This document shows positions 27,492-36,416 of a stretch of DNA of 64,000 bases, one piece after another. The DNA lies in the NCBI RefSeq assembly GCF_001429165.1, contig NZ_LMIR01000002.1, positions 1,849,261 to 1,913,260 on the forward strand, written 5' to 3'. Both the position numbers and the translations under genes were made by a program. How positions within the stretch are numbered: the first letter of the stretch is position 1; every line of letters begins with the position of its first letter. The notes beneath the pieces were generated by a model that saw only the letters and a program-made list of their open reading frames with translations, had not been told where the DNA came from and searched no databases. This DNA comes from Agromyces sp. Root81 (GTDB lineage: Bacteria; Actinomycetota; Actinomycetes; Actinomycetales; Microbacteriaceae).

Positions 27492-28001
27492 TCAGTGCAG
27501 CGGCTTGATCATCTCGAGTTCAAGGCCGCCCGGCGTGAGCTCGTACTCGCGGCTTCGGCCCGTGCGCGTGAAGCCGAGCTTCTCGTAGAAGCGGATCGCC
27601 CGCGGGTTGTCCTCGTGCACCTCGAGCCGCAGCGTGCTGCCGAAGCCGCGCGCCCACTGCTCGACCGCGTCGAGCAGCAGGCGGGAGACGCCGGCGTCGT
27701 CACCTCGGTGCTCGGGCGCGACGTAGACGCCGACGAGCATCGGGCCCGACGTGGCATCCGGAATGTAGCCGCCCATGTGACCGATCCAGTGGTCGCCGTC
27801 GATCGCGACGACCGAGGTCTGCCGGGGCGTCGTGCCCCGCGCGGCGCGGGCCCGCCACGTCGCCTCGTCGGCGTCGAGGGCCGTGGCGAGCGTCTCGCCG
27901 TAGGCCAGCGGGGTGTCGCGCAGCATCTCGAGACGCAGGGCGCGGACGGCCTGCCAGTCGGCTTCCTCGGTGGTGCGGATCACGAGATCGGGGCGGGGCA
28001 T
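27492..28001 (-). CDS. GNAT-family N-acetyltransferase
   Basis: 169 residues, GNAT fold: beta4/alpha3 acetyl-CoA segment VGVYVAPEHRGDDAGVSRLLLDAV (the usual R-x-x-G-x-G/A is RGDDAG), then LEVHEDNPRAIRFYEKLGFTRTGR, a standard motif B. Substrate unknown. ATG 28001 lies 6 nt after TAGCGT (28008-28013). Confidence 0.9.
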   Translation of the reverse strand: MPRPDLVIRTTEEADWQAVRALRLEMLRDTPLAYGETLATALDADEATWRARAARGTTPRQTSVVAIDGDHWIGHMGGYIPDATSGPMLVGVYVAPEHRGDDAGVSRLLLDAVEQWARGFGSTLRLEVHEDNPRAIRFYEKLGFTRTGRSREYELTPGGLELEMIKPLH

Positions 28002-28119
28002 CCCACGACGCTAACCCATCGGGCGCAGGCTGCCATGCGGATCCGGTAGACTACCCCGAGGCTTTCTGGCCTCCGGCCGCGGCACGCGCGTCCGACTCGA
28101 TCTTTTCTGTGAGGTTCTG

Positions 28120-28218
28120 ATGGGTTCCGTCATCAAGAAGCGCCGCAAGCGTATGGCGAAGAAGAAGCACCGCAAGCTGCTTCGCAAGACGCGCCACCAG
28201 CGTCGCAACAAGAAGTAG
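28120..28218 (+). CDS. Ribosomal protein bS22 / AURKAIP1-COX24 peptide
   Basis: 32 residues: MGSVIKKRRKRMAKKKHRK followed by LLRKTRHQRRNKK. Actinobacterial peptides of this sequence bind the small ribosomal subunit (bS22) and share the AURKAIP1/COX24 motif. GAGG ribosome site at 28111-28114, ATG 28120. A clear intrinsic terminator follows. It is likely monocistronic and highly expressed. Confidence 0.9.
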   Translation: MGSVIKKRRKRMAKKKHRKLLRKTRHQRRNKK

Positions 28219-28237
28219 TCCTTCGAGACGACGGCTG

Positions 28238-28266
28238 AGCGTCAGGCCCTGCGGCCTGGCGCTTTT
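28238..28266 (+). terminator. Intrinsic terminator after bS22
   Basis: AGCGTCAGGCC (28238-28248) pairs with GGCCTGGCGCT (28253-28263), one G-T pair, with a CTGC loop and a short T-run (28263-28266). The best intrinsic terminator seen in the window. Confidence 0.85.
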
Positions 28267-28313
28267 CGCTGTACCCGGACGCCGTCGGTCGAGGACCCGC
28301 CTACCATTGACGT

Positions 28314-28583
28314 ATGGCTCGCGACATCCGCCTGACCCTCATCGGCAAGCCCGGCTGCCACCTCTGCGACGACGCACGGGAGGTCGTGCAGGGCGTGATC
28401 GCCGAGATCGAGGCGACGGATGCCCCGCCCCGCATCGCCCTCGACGAGCGCTCGATCCTCGACGATGAGCAATTGCGCGCGCGCTACGCGGAGGAGATCC
28501 CCGTGCTGCTCATCGACGACGTCGTGCACAACTACTGGCGCATCGACCCGGTGCGGCTGAAGACGGCGCTGCTCGCCGGCTGA
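28314..28583 (+). CDS. Glutaredoxin-like thiol protein
   Basis: 89 residues, thioredoxin fold with active site C15-H-L-C18 near the N-terminus (GKPGCHLCDDA) and the cis-Pro region EEIPVLLID. Glutaredoxin-like DUF836-type proteins of this length are common in actinobacteria. Likely cytoplasmic thiol-disulfide exchange; partner unknown. TACCAT (28302-28307) lies 6 nt before ATG 28314. Confidence 0.85.
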   Translation: MARDIRLTLIGKPGCHLCDDAREVVQGVIAEIEATDAPPRIALDERSILDDEQLRARYAEEIPVLLIDDVVHNYWRIDPVRLKTALLAG

Positions 28584-28666
28584 AGCGCAGCGCCGGGCAT
28601 GCTCCTTTCGGCACATGATCCTTCCTCGGCGTGTATACGGCCACGCATCCGACATACGATTCGTGG

Positions 28667-29269
28667 ATGATTCAGCGCCGAACCGCTCTGGTCGGCTTGG
28701 CCGGCCTCGCACTCACCCTGGCAGCGTGCTCCTCAGCTTCGGACGAGCCCGATCCTTCGAGCGTTCGCGGCGATGCTCCCACTGAGATTCAGATGGATCC
28801 TGCTCTCCTGAATGAGATTCAAGCGGGGTTGGAGCGACGGGAACAGGCGTTTCGCGACGTCCTCGCTTGCATGGAGGAGAACGGCTGGCCGGTCGCGGTC
28901 TCAGGCAAGGAATCGTTCTCGGTGGTCGGCGAGACGGAAGAGCAACGTCCGCTCGTGGCGGAGGTGTATCGGACGTGCTCGGAGAGCACCGGCTGGAGCG
29001 GTCCGACGGACGTCGACCCTCGCGCCCTCGCACAGCTGTATTCGTATGAGCTGGCAACCCGTGACTGCCTCAGCGGACTCGGCCTCCCGGTCGACACTCC
29101 GCCGTCAAAAGAGACGTTCATCGAGCAGTTCACGACAAGCGACCGATGGGACGCCTACTCCGGGTTCATCGACGACTTCGCGGAACTCGAAGAACAGGGC
29201 AAGGCGCCGTCCTGGGATGAGGTCACTACTGCGTGCCCTCCGCCCATCCGCTACGCCGACCTCGGCTAG
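28667..29269 (+). CDS. Putative lipoprotein of unknown function
   Basis: 200 residues. Signal peptide MIQRRTALVGLAGLALTLAAC ends in a lipobox (LAAC, Cys about 21), then a soluble domain with several Cys (DVLACMEENGWP, RTCSEST, RDCLSGLG, TACPPP) that could form disulfides. TACGAT (28655-28660) lies 6 nt before ATG 28667. The domain resembles other actinobacterial lipoproteins with CMEENG repeats, but no function is known. Confidence 0.8.
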   Translation: MIQRRTALVGLAGLALTLAACSSASDEPDPSSVRGDAPTEIQMDPALLNEIQAGLERREQAFRDVLACMEENGWPVAVSGKESFSVVGETEEQRPLVAEVYRTCSESTGWSGPTDVDPRALAQLYSYELATRDCLSGLGLPVDTPPSKETFIEQFTTSDRWDAYSGFIDDFAELEEQGKAPSWDEVTTACPPPIRYADLG

Positions 29270-29359
29270 CAGTGTTCGAGTCCCTTCACCACGAGCCGGA
29301 GCCCTTCCCGCGGCCGTGTCGTCATTGTCACGGCGCTCGCCGTGTGCCACGGTGGAGAG

Positions 29360-29384
29360 GAAGCCGTCGGGGGTCGACGGCTTC
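29360..29384. terminator. Hairpin upstream of the sulfatase gene
   Basis: GAAGCCGTCG (29360-29369) and CGACGGCTTC (29375-29384) form a perfect 10-bp stem with a GGGGT loop, about 90 nt after the lipoprotein stop. No U-run. Probably terminates the lipoprotein transcript. The rest of 29270-29453 holds no gene. Confidence 0.5.
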
Positions 29385-29453
29385 TGAGCGGGAAGGGTGA
29401 GGGCAGGGACATCCGCCGCTCGCCGTCGCCCTTCCAGACCAGGGAGACCGACT

Positions 29454-31814
29454 GTGAGCAGCAAGCCCGACGTCCAGCGTTCGACACTTCCGATTCCGGA
29501 CCTGGCCTATACGGGCACCGTCACCTACGACGCGACCGACCCCGACACGCACTACCCGCCGATCGAACGGCTGCTGCCGCCGGAGGGGGCGCCCAACGTG
29601 CTCGTCGTGCTCATCGACGACACCGGCTTCGGCGCCTCAAGCGCCTTCGGCGGCCCGGTGCACACCCCGAACTTCGAGCGGGTCGCGGCCCAGGGCCTGA
29701 AGTACACGCGCTTCCACACGACCGCGCTCTGCTCGCCGACGCGCGCCGCGCTGCTCTCCGGCCGCAACCACCACACCGTCGGCATGGGCGGCATCACCGA
29801 GATCGCCACGAGCGCTCCCGGCTACAGCTCGCTGCGCCCGAACAACTGCGCGCCCCTCGCCGAGACGCTGAAGCTCAACGGCTACAGCACGGCCCAGTTC
29901 GGCAAGTGCCACGAGGTGCCGGTCTGGGAGTCGAGCCCCGTCGGCCCGTTCGACCATTGGCCGCACCCCGGCGGCGGCTTCGAGTACTTCTACGGGTTCA
30001 TCGGCGGCGAGACCAACCAATGGTACCCCGCGATCTACGAGAACACGTCGCCGATCGAACCATGGGGCACGCCCGAAGAGGGCTACCACTTCATGGCCGA
30101 CATGACCCAGAAGGCCATCGACTGGACCAAGCAGCAGAAGGCGCTCGCCCCTGACAAGCCCTTCTTCACCTACTTCGCGCCGGGCGCGACCCACGCCCCG
30201 CACCACGTGCCCGCCGAATGGGCTGACAAGTACGCCGGCAAGTTCGACCAGGGCTGGGACGCGGTGCGCGAGGAGACCTTCGCACGGCAGAAGGCCCTCG
30301 GCGTCATCCCCGAGAACGCGGTGCTCACCGAGCGCAGCCCCGGCATCCCCGCGTGGGACGAGATGAACCCCGATCTGCACCCCGTGCTCGCCCGCGAGAT
30401 GGAGGTGTACGCCGGATACCTCGAGTACGCCGACCACTACGTCGGCGAGCTGCTCGACGCCCTCGAAGAGCTCGACGTGCTCGACGACACGCTCGTCTAC
30501 GTGATCATCGGCGACAACGGGGCATCCGCCGAGGGCACGATGAAGGGCACGACCAACGAGGCGTTCACGATCAACCACATGAACGAGCTCGAAGACGACG
30601 CCTACCTCATCGAGCACCAGGACGACCTCGGCACGCCCCGCTCGTACAACCACTACGCGATCGGCTGGGCGCACGCGATGGACACGCCCTACCAGTGGAC
30701 GAAGCAGGTGGCGAGCCACTGGGGCGGCACCCGCAACGGCACGATCGTCTCGTGGCCGAACGGCATCGAGGCGCGCGGCGAGATCCGCAACCAGTTCGCG
30801 CACGTCATCGACGTGGCGCCGACGGTGCTCGCCGCGGCCGGCATCCCCGAGCCGGCGACGGTGCACGGCGTCACGCAGCGGCCCTACGAGGGCACGCCCA
30901 TGAACTCCACGTTCCCCTCCGCCGACGCCGAAGAGGTGCACACCACCCAGTACTTCGAGATGCTCGGCAACCGGGCCATCTTCCACAAGGGCTGGACCGC
31001 GGTCGCCAAGCACAAGGACCCGTGGCTCGGATCCGACCACGGCCTCGACGACGACGTGTGGGAGCTCTACAACGTCGAGGAGGACTGGACCCAGTCCAAC
31101 GACCTCGCGGCGAAAGAACCCGCGAAGCTCGCGGAGCTGCAGCGGCTGTTCCTGATCCAGGCCGCGCGCTTCAACGTGCTGCCCATGGACATCCGATCGG
31201 CCGAGCGGTTCAACGAGGAGATCGCCGGACGCCCCGCCCTCGTGAAGGGCACCTCGCAGACCCTCTACTCGGGCATGAAGCGCCTCAGTGAGAACTCGGT
31301 CATCAACATCAAGAACAAGTCGTTCACCGTGACGGCGAAGGTGACCATCCCCGTGTCCGGCGCGGGCGGCGTGATCATCGCGCAGGGCGGTTCCTACGGC
31401 GGGTGGAGCACGTACCTGCACGAGGGCGCGCTGCGCTTCGCGTACAACATCATGGGCATCGAGACCGACTACACGACCTCCGAGGCCGTGCTCGAGCCGG
31501 GCGTCCACGAACTCCGCGTGCACTTCGCGTACGACGGCGGCGGCCTCGGCAAGGGCGGCACAGTCACGCTCTCCGACGGCGAGACAAAGCTCGGCGAGGG
31601 CCGGGTGAACCGCACGCTGCCGTTCTTCTTCTCGATGGACGAGACGGTCGACGTCGGAGCGGATGTCGCGTCTCCCGTCTCGGCCGACTACACGGCGACC
31701 GGCAACGCGTTCACGGGCAAGATCTCCTGGGTGCGCATCGATGTCGGCGACGACGACCACGACCACCTCATCGACCCGGCGCACCGGATGCAGATCGCGA
31801 TGACCCGGCAGTGA
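29454..31814 (+). CDS. Type I arylsulfatase (AtsA/AtsD-like)
   Basis: 786 residues from GTG 29454 (AGGGAGA upstream). Sulfatase signature C93-S-P-T-R-A-A-L-L-S-G-R; C93 must be oxidised to formylglycine. Metal-ligand Asp pair D55-D56 (LIDDTGFG), H-rich GRNHHT, and a later GDNGASAEG site. Length matches mycobacterial AtsA/AtsD (about 787). No signal peptide, so cytoplasmic. A beta-sandwich-like C-terminal part begins near residue 590. Its stop overlaps the HAD gene, and a maturase lies nearby. Natural substrate unknown. Confidence 0.93.
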   Translation: MSSKPDVQRSTLPIPDLAYTGTVTYDATDPDTHYPPIERLLPPEGAPNVLVVLIDDTGFGASSAFGGPVHTPNFERVAAQGLKYTRFHTTALCSPTRAALLSGRNHHTVGMGGITEIATSAPGYSSLRPNNCAPLAETLKLNGYSTAQFGKCHEVPVWESSPVGPFDHWPHPGGGFEYFYGFIGGETNQWYPAIYENTSPIEPWGTPEEGYHFMADMTQKAIDWTKQQKALAPDKPFFTYFAPGATHAPHHVPAEWADKYAGKFDQGWDAVREETFARQKALGVIPENAVLTERSPGIPAWDEMNPDLHPVLAREMEVYAGYLEYADHYVGELLDALEELDVLDDTLVYVIIGDNGASAEGTMKGTTNEAFTINHMNELEDDAYLIEHQDDLGTPRSYNHYAIGWAHAMDTPYQWTKQVASHWGGTRNGTIVSWPNGIEARGEIRNQFAHVIDVAPTVLAAAGIPEPATVHGVTQRPYEGTPMNSTFPSADAEEVHTTQYFEMLGNRAIFHKGWTAVAKHKDPWLGSDHGLDDDVWELYNVEEDWTQSNDLAAKEPAKLAELQRLFLIQAARFNVLPMDIRSAERFNEEIAGRPALVKGTSQTLYSGMKRLSENSVINIKNKSFTVTAKVTIPVSGAGGVIIAQGGSYGGWSTYLHEGALRFAYNIMGIETDYTTSEAVLEPGVHELRVHFAYDGGGLGKGGTVTLSDGETKLGEGRVNRTLPFFFSMDETVDVGADVASPVSADYTATGNAFTGKISWVRIDVGDDDHDHLIDPAHRMQIAMTRQ

Positions 31815-32761
31815 GCGCGACGAACGACGCCGTGCGGGCGCTGCCGTCGTGGACGGACGGCGCGACCCGCGACGCGATCCTCGACTTCGTGGCATCGGTC
31901 ACCCAGGGGCCGGATGCCGTGCCGGTCGAGGACCGCGTCGCCGTCTTCGACAACGACGGCACGCTCTGGACCGAGAAGCCCATGCCGACGCAGCTGCACT
32001 TCATCGTGCAGCAGTGGGTTGCGGCGGCGGCCGCCGACCCGTCGCTCGCGGAGCAGCAGCCCTACAAGTCCGCGGTCACCGGCGACTTCTCGTGGCTCGG
32101 GGGAGCGCTCGACAAGCACTACGCGGGCGACGACTCCGACCTCAAGGTCATGATCGGGGCGATGCTCGCCTCGGCCGCCGATCTGGACGTCGAGCAGTAT
32201 GCGGCGATGGTCGCCGACTTCTACCGCGACGCCCGGCACCTGACGTTGCACCGGCCGTATGCCGAGGTCGTTTACCAACCCATGGTGGAGCTGCTGCGGT
32301 ACCTCGAGGCCAACGGCTTCGCGAACTACATCGTCTCGGGCGGCGACCGCGACTTCATGCGGCCGATGACCGCCGAGTACTACGGCATCCCTCCGGAACG
32401 CGTCATCGGTTCGGCGCTCGGGCTCGGCTATGACGAGGCATCGAACCAGGTGCACTACCACTCGACGTTCGACTTCATGGACGACGGCCCCGTGAAGCCG
32501 GTGCGCATCTGGACGCGGGTCGGACGCCGTCCGATCCTCGCCGCCGGAAACTCCAACGGCGACATCCAGATGCTCCGGTACGCGCAGGGCAGCCCGCAGC
32601 ACCTCACCCTGCTCGTGCATCACGACGACGACACCGGCCGGGGCGACACCCCTTACGACAAGGGGGCCGAGCAGGCGCTCGCCGCGGCATCCGAGCACGA
32701 CTTCACGGTCGTGAGCGTGCAGCACGACTGGGCGGCGGTCTTCCCCGACCCGGCGGCGTAG
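31811..32761 (+). CDS. HAD-superfamily phosphatase
   Basis: 316 residues from GTG 31811 (GTGA overlap with the sulfatase stop). Motif I is VFDNDGTLW (nucleophile D47, D49), a later Ser/Thr in IVSGGDRDF (motif II), and AAGNSNGDIQML (motif IV, GNSNGD). A large helical cap lies between. Phosphatase activity is inferred; the operon suggests a role with sulfated substrates. Longer frames upstream are shadows of the sulfatase. Confidence 0.88.
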   Translation: MSATNDAVRALPSWTDGATRDAILDFVASVTQGPDAVPVEDRVAVFDNDGTLWTEKPMPTQLHFIVQQWVAAAAADPSLAEQQPYKSAVTGDFSWLGGALDKHYAGDDSDLKVMIGAMLASAADLDVEQYAAMVADFYRDARHLTLHRPYAEVVYQPMVELLRYLEANGFANYIVSGGDRDFMRPMTAEYYGIPPERVIGSALGLGYDEASNQVHYHSTFDFMDDGPVKPVRIWTRVGRRPILAAGNSNGDIQMLRYAQGSPQHLTLLVHHDDDTGRGDTPYDKGAEQALAAASEHDFTVVSVQHDWAAVFPDPAA

Positions 32762-32769
32762 GGCAGCGG

Positions 32770-34425
32770 ATGCCGCAGACGAGCGTTGCAGTGCGGCGGC
32801 GACCGCTGCTGTTCCCGACCCTTCGGGGTTACCAGCGCGGATGGCTCGGTCCCGACCTGCTCGCCGGACTCTCGGCCGGCGCCGTCGTCATCCCGCAGGC
32901 GATGGCGTACGCGACGATCGCGAACCTGCCCGTGCAGATCGGTCTGTACACGTGCATGGTGCCGATGCTCGTGTACGCCATGCTCGGCGGCTCCCGGGCG
33001 ATGAGCGTGTCGACGACGTCGACGATCGCCACGCTGACCGCGACGACGCTCGTCTCCGCAGGCGTCGCCGCGGGCTCCGACGACCCCGTGCCCGACCTCA
33101 TGGCGCTCACGCTCATGGTCGGGATGCTCCTGCTCGTCTGCCGACTCCTCCGACTCGGCTCCCTCGTCGAGAACATCTCGAAGGCGACGATCGTCGGCAT
33201 CCAGGTCGGCGTCGGCGCCACGGTCGCGGTCGGGCAGCTGCCGAAGCTCCTCGGTGAGACGTCGAACTTCTCGGGCCATGGATTCATCCGCTCGCTCGTC
33301 GCCGTTGTCGAGGCGGTGCCCGGCGCGAACCCGGCGACGATCGCCCTCTCGGTCGGATCGATCATCGTGCTCGTCGTGCTCAAGCGGTTCGCCCCGCGCG
33401 TGCCGGGGCCGCTGATCGTCGTCGCCGGCGGCATCCTGCTCGTCGCGTTCGCCGGTCTCGAAGGGGCGGGCGTCGAACTCATCCCGCCGGTCCCGCAGGG
33501 CTTCCCGCCGCCGTCGCTGCCCTCGTTCGCGCACGTGCCCGAGCTGCTGCCCGGCGCGCTGGCGATCGCGGTGATGGCGTTCCTCGAGTCCGCGGCGGTG
33601 GCACGGGGCATCCGCAAGCCCGGCGAACCGCAGATCGACAGCGATCAGGAGCTCTTCGCGACCGGCGCAGCCAACACCGTCGGCTCGTTCTTCCAGGTGC
33701 TGCCCGCGGCCGGCGGTTTCTCGCAGAGCGCCGTCAACCAGGGGGCGGGCGCGCGCACGCAGTTCGCGACGATCGTCACGGTCGTGCTCGCCGTGCTCGT
33801 GGCGCTATTCCTCGGGCCGGTGCTGAGCCTGCTGCCGCAGGCGACGCTCGCCGCGCTCGTGTTCGTCGCGGTGATCAGCCTCATCGATGTCGGCTCGCTC
33901 GTGCGCTTCTGGCGGATCAGCCGGAACGACTTCTGGATCGCCGTCGCCACGGCGTTCGTGGGGCTCACCGCCGGCCTGCTGCTCGCGGTGGTCGTGGGCA
34001 TCCTCGCCACCTTCGTCGTCGTGCTGCGCGAGCTCAACCGGCTGCGCATCGACGTCGCCGAGCCGGTCGACGGCGTGCTGCCGGTGCGGCTCGTCGGCCC
34101 GCTCTACACGGCGAACGTCGTCGCCAACGAGAACGCGGTGCTCGCCGCCGCGGCCGATGCCGCTGCTGATGCCGCTCCTGATGGCGCGGGCATCCGGGCG
34201 GTCGCCCTCGAACTCACCCGGCTCTCGGCGACCTCGATCACGGTGCTCGACACGCTCGCCGACCTCGACCGCGAGCTCGCGGCGACCGGCGTCGAGTTGC
34301 GTCTCGCCGCCGTTCCGGAGTCGGGGGCGGAGGTCGCGCGTCGCACGAGCTGGTTCGCCGGGCTCGAGGCCGCCGGGCGGGTCTACCCGACGCTCGACGC
34401 TGCGGTGCGAGCGCCGGTCGAGTAG
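32770..34425 (+). CDS. SulP-family anion (sulfate) transporter
   Basis: 551 residues, about 11-12 helices, with the SulP signature PQAMAYATIANLPVQIGLYT (about 42-61), then a C-terminal STAS domain (about 430-551). Probably moves sulfate or bicarbonate. Placed 8 nt after the HAD gene and convergent with the sulfatase maturase, it may handle the sulfate released. Substrate inferred from context. Confidence 0.92.
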   Translation: MPQTSVAVRRRPLLFPTLRGYQRGWLGPDLLAGLSAGAVVIPQAMAYATIANLPVQIGLYTCMVPMLVYAMLGGSRAMSVSTTSTIATLTATTLVSAGVAAGSDDPVPDLMALTLMVGMLLLVCRLLRLGSLVENISKATIVGIQVGVGATVAVGQLPKLLGETSNFSGHGFIRSLVAVVEAVPGANPATIALSVGSIIVLVVLKRFAPRVPGPLIVVAGGILLVAFAGLEGAGVELIPPVPQGFPPPSLPSFAHVPELLPGALAIAVMAFLESAAVARGIRKPGEPQIDSDQELFATGAANTVGSFFQVLPAAGGFSQSAVNQGAGARTQFATIVTVVLAVLVALFLGPVLSLLPQATLAALVFVAVISLIDVGSLVRFWRISRNDFWIAVATAFVGLTAGLLLAVVVGILATFVVVLRELNRLRIDVAEPVDGVLPVRLVGPLYTANVVANENAVLAAAADAAADAAPDGAGIRAVALELTRLSATSITVLDTLADLDRELAATGVELRLAAVPESGAEVARRTSWFAGLEAAGRVYPTLDAAVRAPVE

Positions 34426-34432
34426 AGCGCGA

Positions 34433-35359
34433 TCAGACGTCGCGGGCGCAGCGGAAGCCGATGTGCGTCGTCGCCGAGTCATCCGCCTGCGGGGAGCGGG
34501 CCGCCGGGCGATAGCGCAGGCAGTAGTCGGGGGAGCACAGGTGCGAGCCGCCCTTGAGCACTCGGCGCGGGATGCGCGAGCCGGGCTCGGCCGAGGCCGC
34601 CGCGAGCAGGTTCGGCCGACGTTCGGCGTCGACCGCCTCGACGCCTGGCGGGTTGTGGCGGGCGGTGTAGAAGTCGGTCGTCCACTCCCACACGTTGCCG
34701 GTGACGTCGAAGAGGCCGTAGCCGTTCGCCGGGAACGTCATCACGGGGGAGGTGCCGGCCCATCCCTCCGCCCCCGTGTTGCGGTACGGGAAGGATCCCT
34801 GCCACCGGTTCACCATGAGCCTGCCGTCGGGGAACTCCTCGCCGCCCCACGCGAAGCGCGCGCCGTCGAGCCCGCCGCGGGCGGCGAACTCGAACTCGGC
34901 CTCGGTGGGCAGTCGCTTGCCGGCCCATTCGGCATAGGCCGTGGCATCCTCGAAGCTCACCTGCACGACCGGGTGGGCAGGGCGGTCGACGAGCGCGTCG
35001 ACGGATGCTTCTGGCCCGAACGGATGCCGCCAGCTCGCGCCGGCACCCCAGCGCCACCACTGCCGCCACTCGCGCAGGTCGACGGGGCCCGAGGTCGGCG
35101 TGAAGACGAGCCCGCCGGGCACGAGATCGGTGGGGTCGACGCCTGGGAAGTCGATCGGATCGAGCGGGCGCTCGGCGACCGTGACGTAGCCGGTCGCCTC
35201 GACGAACGCGGCGAACTGCTCGTTGGTGACCGGGTGCACGTCGAGCTCGAACGCGTCGACCGTGCGCTCGTGCACGGGCGTCTCGTCGGCGTAGAACTCG
35301 TCGGAGCCCATGCGGAACGCGCCGCCCTCGATGCGGATCATGGGCGTGGGCTCGGTCAT
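34433..35359 (-). CDS. Formylglycine-generating enzyme (sulfatase-modifying factor)
   Basis: 308 residues, SUMF1/FGE fold. It starts MIRIEGGAFRMGSDEFYADE and ends with the active-site pair in GGSHLCSPDYCLRYRPAAR (C275, C280), the copper-binding Cys of aerobic FGE. Also RLPTEAEFEFAARGG and GNVWEWTTDF, typical of the family. It oxidises the sulfatase Cys (C93 of the gene at 29454) to formylglycine. ATG 35359 follows TAGGCT (35366-35371) by 6 nt. Convergent with SulP, 7 nt apart. Confidence 0.94.
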   Translation of the reverse strand: MTEPTPMIRIEGGAFRMGSDEFYADETPVHERTVDAFELDVHPVTNEQFAAFVEATGYVTVAERPLDPIDFPGVDPTDLVPGGLVFTPTSGPVDLREWRQWWRWGAGASWRHPFGPEASVDALVDRPAHPVVQVSFEDATAYAEWAGKRLPTEAEFEFAARGGLDGARFAWGGEEFPDGRLMVNRWQGSFPYRNTGAEGWAGTSPVMTFPANGYGLFDVTGNVWEWTTDFYTARHNPPGVEAVDAERRPNLLAAASAEPGSRIPRRVLKGGSHLCSPDYCLRYRPAARSPQADDSATTHIGFRCARDV

Positions 35360-35368
35360 GCTCCGAGC

Positions 35369-36409
35369 CTACGACCTCGCACGGAACTCATGGCGGCGCT
35401 CGGCCCGCACGGCCGCAGAGACGCCTGCACCATCGCGCGTCCACCTGAAGCTCTCGAGGATTCTGTCCGCGAGCTCCTGACAGGCTCCGCGAGTCAGGTG
35501 GTCGCCGCCCGCGATCGTGACCGTGATGTCGAGACCGCTTCGCGGATCGTCGCGCGAGGGGATCGGATGCAGACGGGTCAGGAGGGTGCCGACCGTGTCG
35601 TGCGACCACTCCGAGCCGACGACGGTCGGGTGCTCCGTAGCGAAGGTCGATCTCCGGTGCGCGCGCCGGTGCGCGACCGTGATCTCCACGCGCGGGACGA
35701 GCGGGTCGAGAGAGGAAGGGGCCGCGTAGCGCCAGGTGCCGCGTTCGCCGGCGACCTCGGTGTAACGCCAGCCGGCCGGGATCTCGAGAGAGAAACGTGC
35801 GGGCTCCTCGACTGGCATGCGGATCAGGGTCCAGGTGGTGAGGGCGGCACGTCGCAGTCGATCAGATCTGCGGCCGTACGGGATGAGTCGGACGAGCGCC
35901 GCAACCACGCAGACGCCGGCGACGCATGCTCCGATCCAGTGCGCTCCGAGGAAGTCGAGTTCGCTCGAGGATTCGGTGCGCGGATCGGGAAGCACACCGT
36001 GGGCTTGAGGGAACGCGAAGGCGAACGCGGCGTCGGCGATCATCGCACCTGCAGAGAACGACAGCGCCGCGTTCAATCGCTCCACGCGGGACACCCGCGT
36101 TGTCGCGACGAGGGGGACGAGCACGATCGCCGCCCCCGCGGCGAGGACGACGACGAGCCACGCCGGGATGACCAGCGCCGGGTAGCGAACGATGACGTCC
36201 CAACGGGGGCTGTCGTCGGGGTACGTCTGTCCGCCCGAGAGGAACAGCGACGCGAGGAGGAAGACGATGAACAGGAGCACCGGCGCACCCTGAAGGATCA
36301 GGAATGCCCGGAGGAGCCGATCGTTCGTGCGGTGGACCGCTGCGGCGCTCCTCGGCGTCACGGTCTTCGGCATCAGGTACCGAGCCCGTAGGTCGCTCAG
36401 CGGGACCAC
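35369..36409 (-). CDS. Unknown membrane protein with a soluble C-terminal domain
   Basis: 346 residues from GTG 36409, or 334 from ATG 36373 (MPKTVTPRS); neither has a strong ribosome site. Four helices (about 33-60, 80-102, 112-132, 152-172) then a cytoplasmic or surface domain beginning at about 200 (FSLEIPAGWRYTEV) that ends RILESFRWTRD. It lies 7 nt after aspS on the same strand and may be co-transcribed. Family not recognised. Confidence 0.75.
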   Translation of the reverse strand: MVPLSDLRARYLMPKTVTPRSAAAVHRTNDRLLRAFLILQGAPVLLFIVFLLASLFLSGGQTYPDDSPRWDVIVRYPALVIPAWLVVVLAAGAAIVLVPLVATTRVSRVERLNAALSFSAGAMIADAAFAFAFPQAHGVLPDPRTESSSELDFLGAHWIGACVAGVCVVAALVRLIPYGRRSDRLRRAALTTWTLIRMPVEEPARFSLEIPAGWRYTEVAGERGTWRYAAPSSLDPLVPRVEITVAHRRAHRRSTFATEHPTVVGSEWSHDTVGTLLTRLHPIPSRDDPRSGLDITVTIAGGDHLTRGACQELADRILESFRWTRDGAGVSAAVRAERRHEFRARS

Positions 36410-36416
36410 GTGGAAT

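Noticed and set aside
29273..29285. GTTCGAGTCC resembling a tRNA T-loop
   Set aside because: No acceptor or anticodon stem can be folded around it; no tRNA gene was found in the window.
29637..31895. 752-codon minus-strand frame under the sulfatase
   Set aside because: Shadow of the sulfatase gene; Val/Gly/Arg/Glu-rich with no domain.
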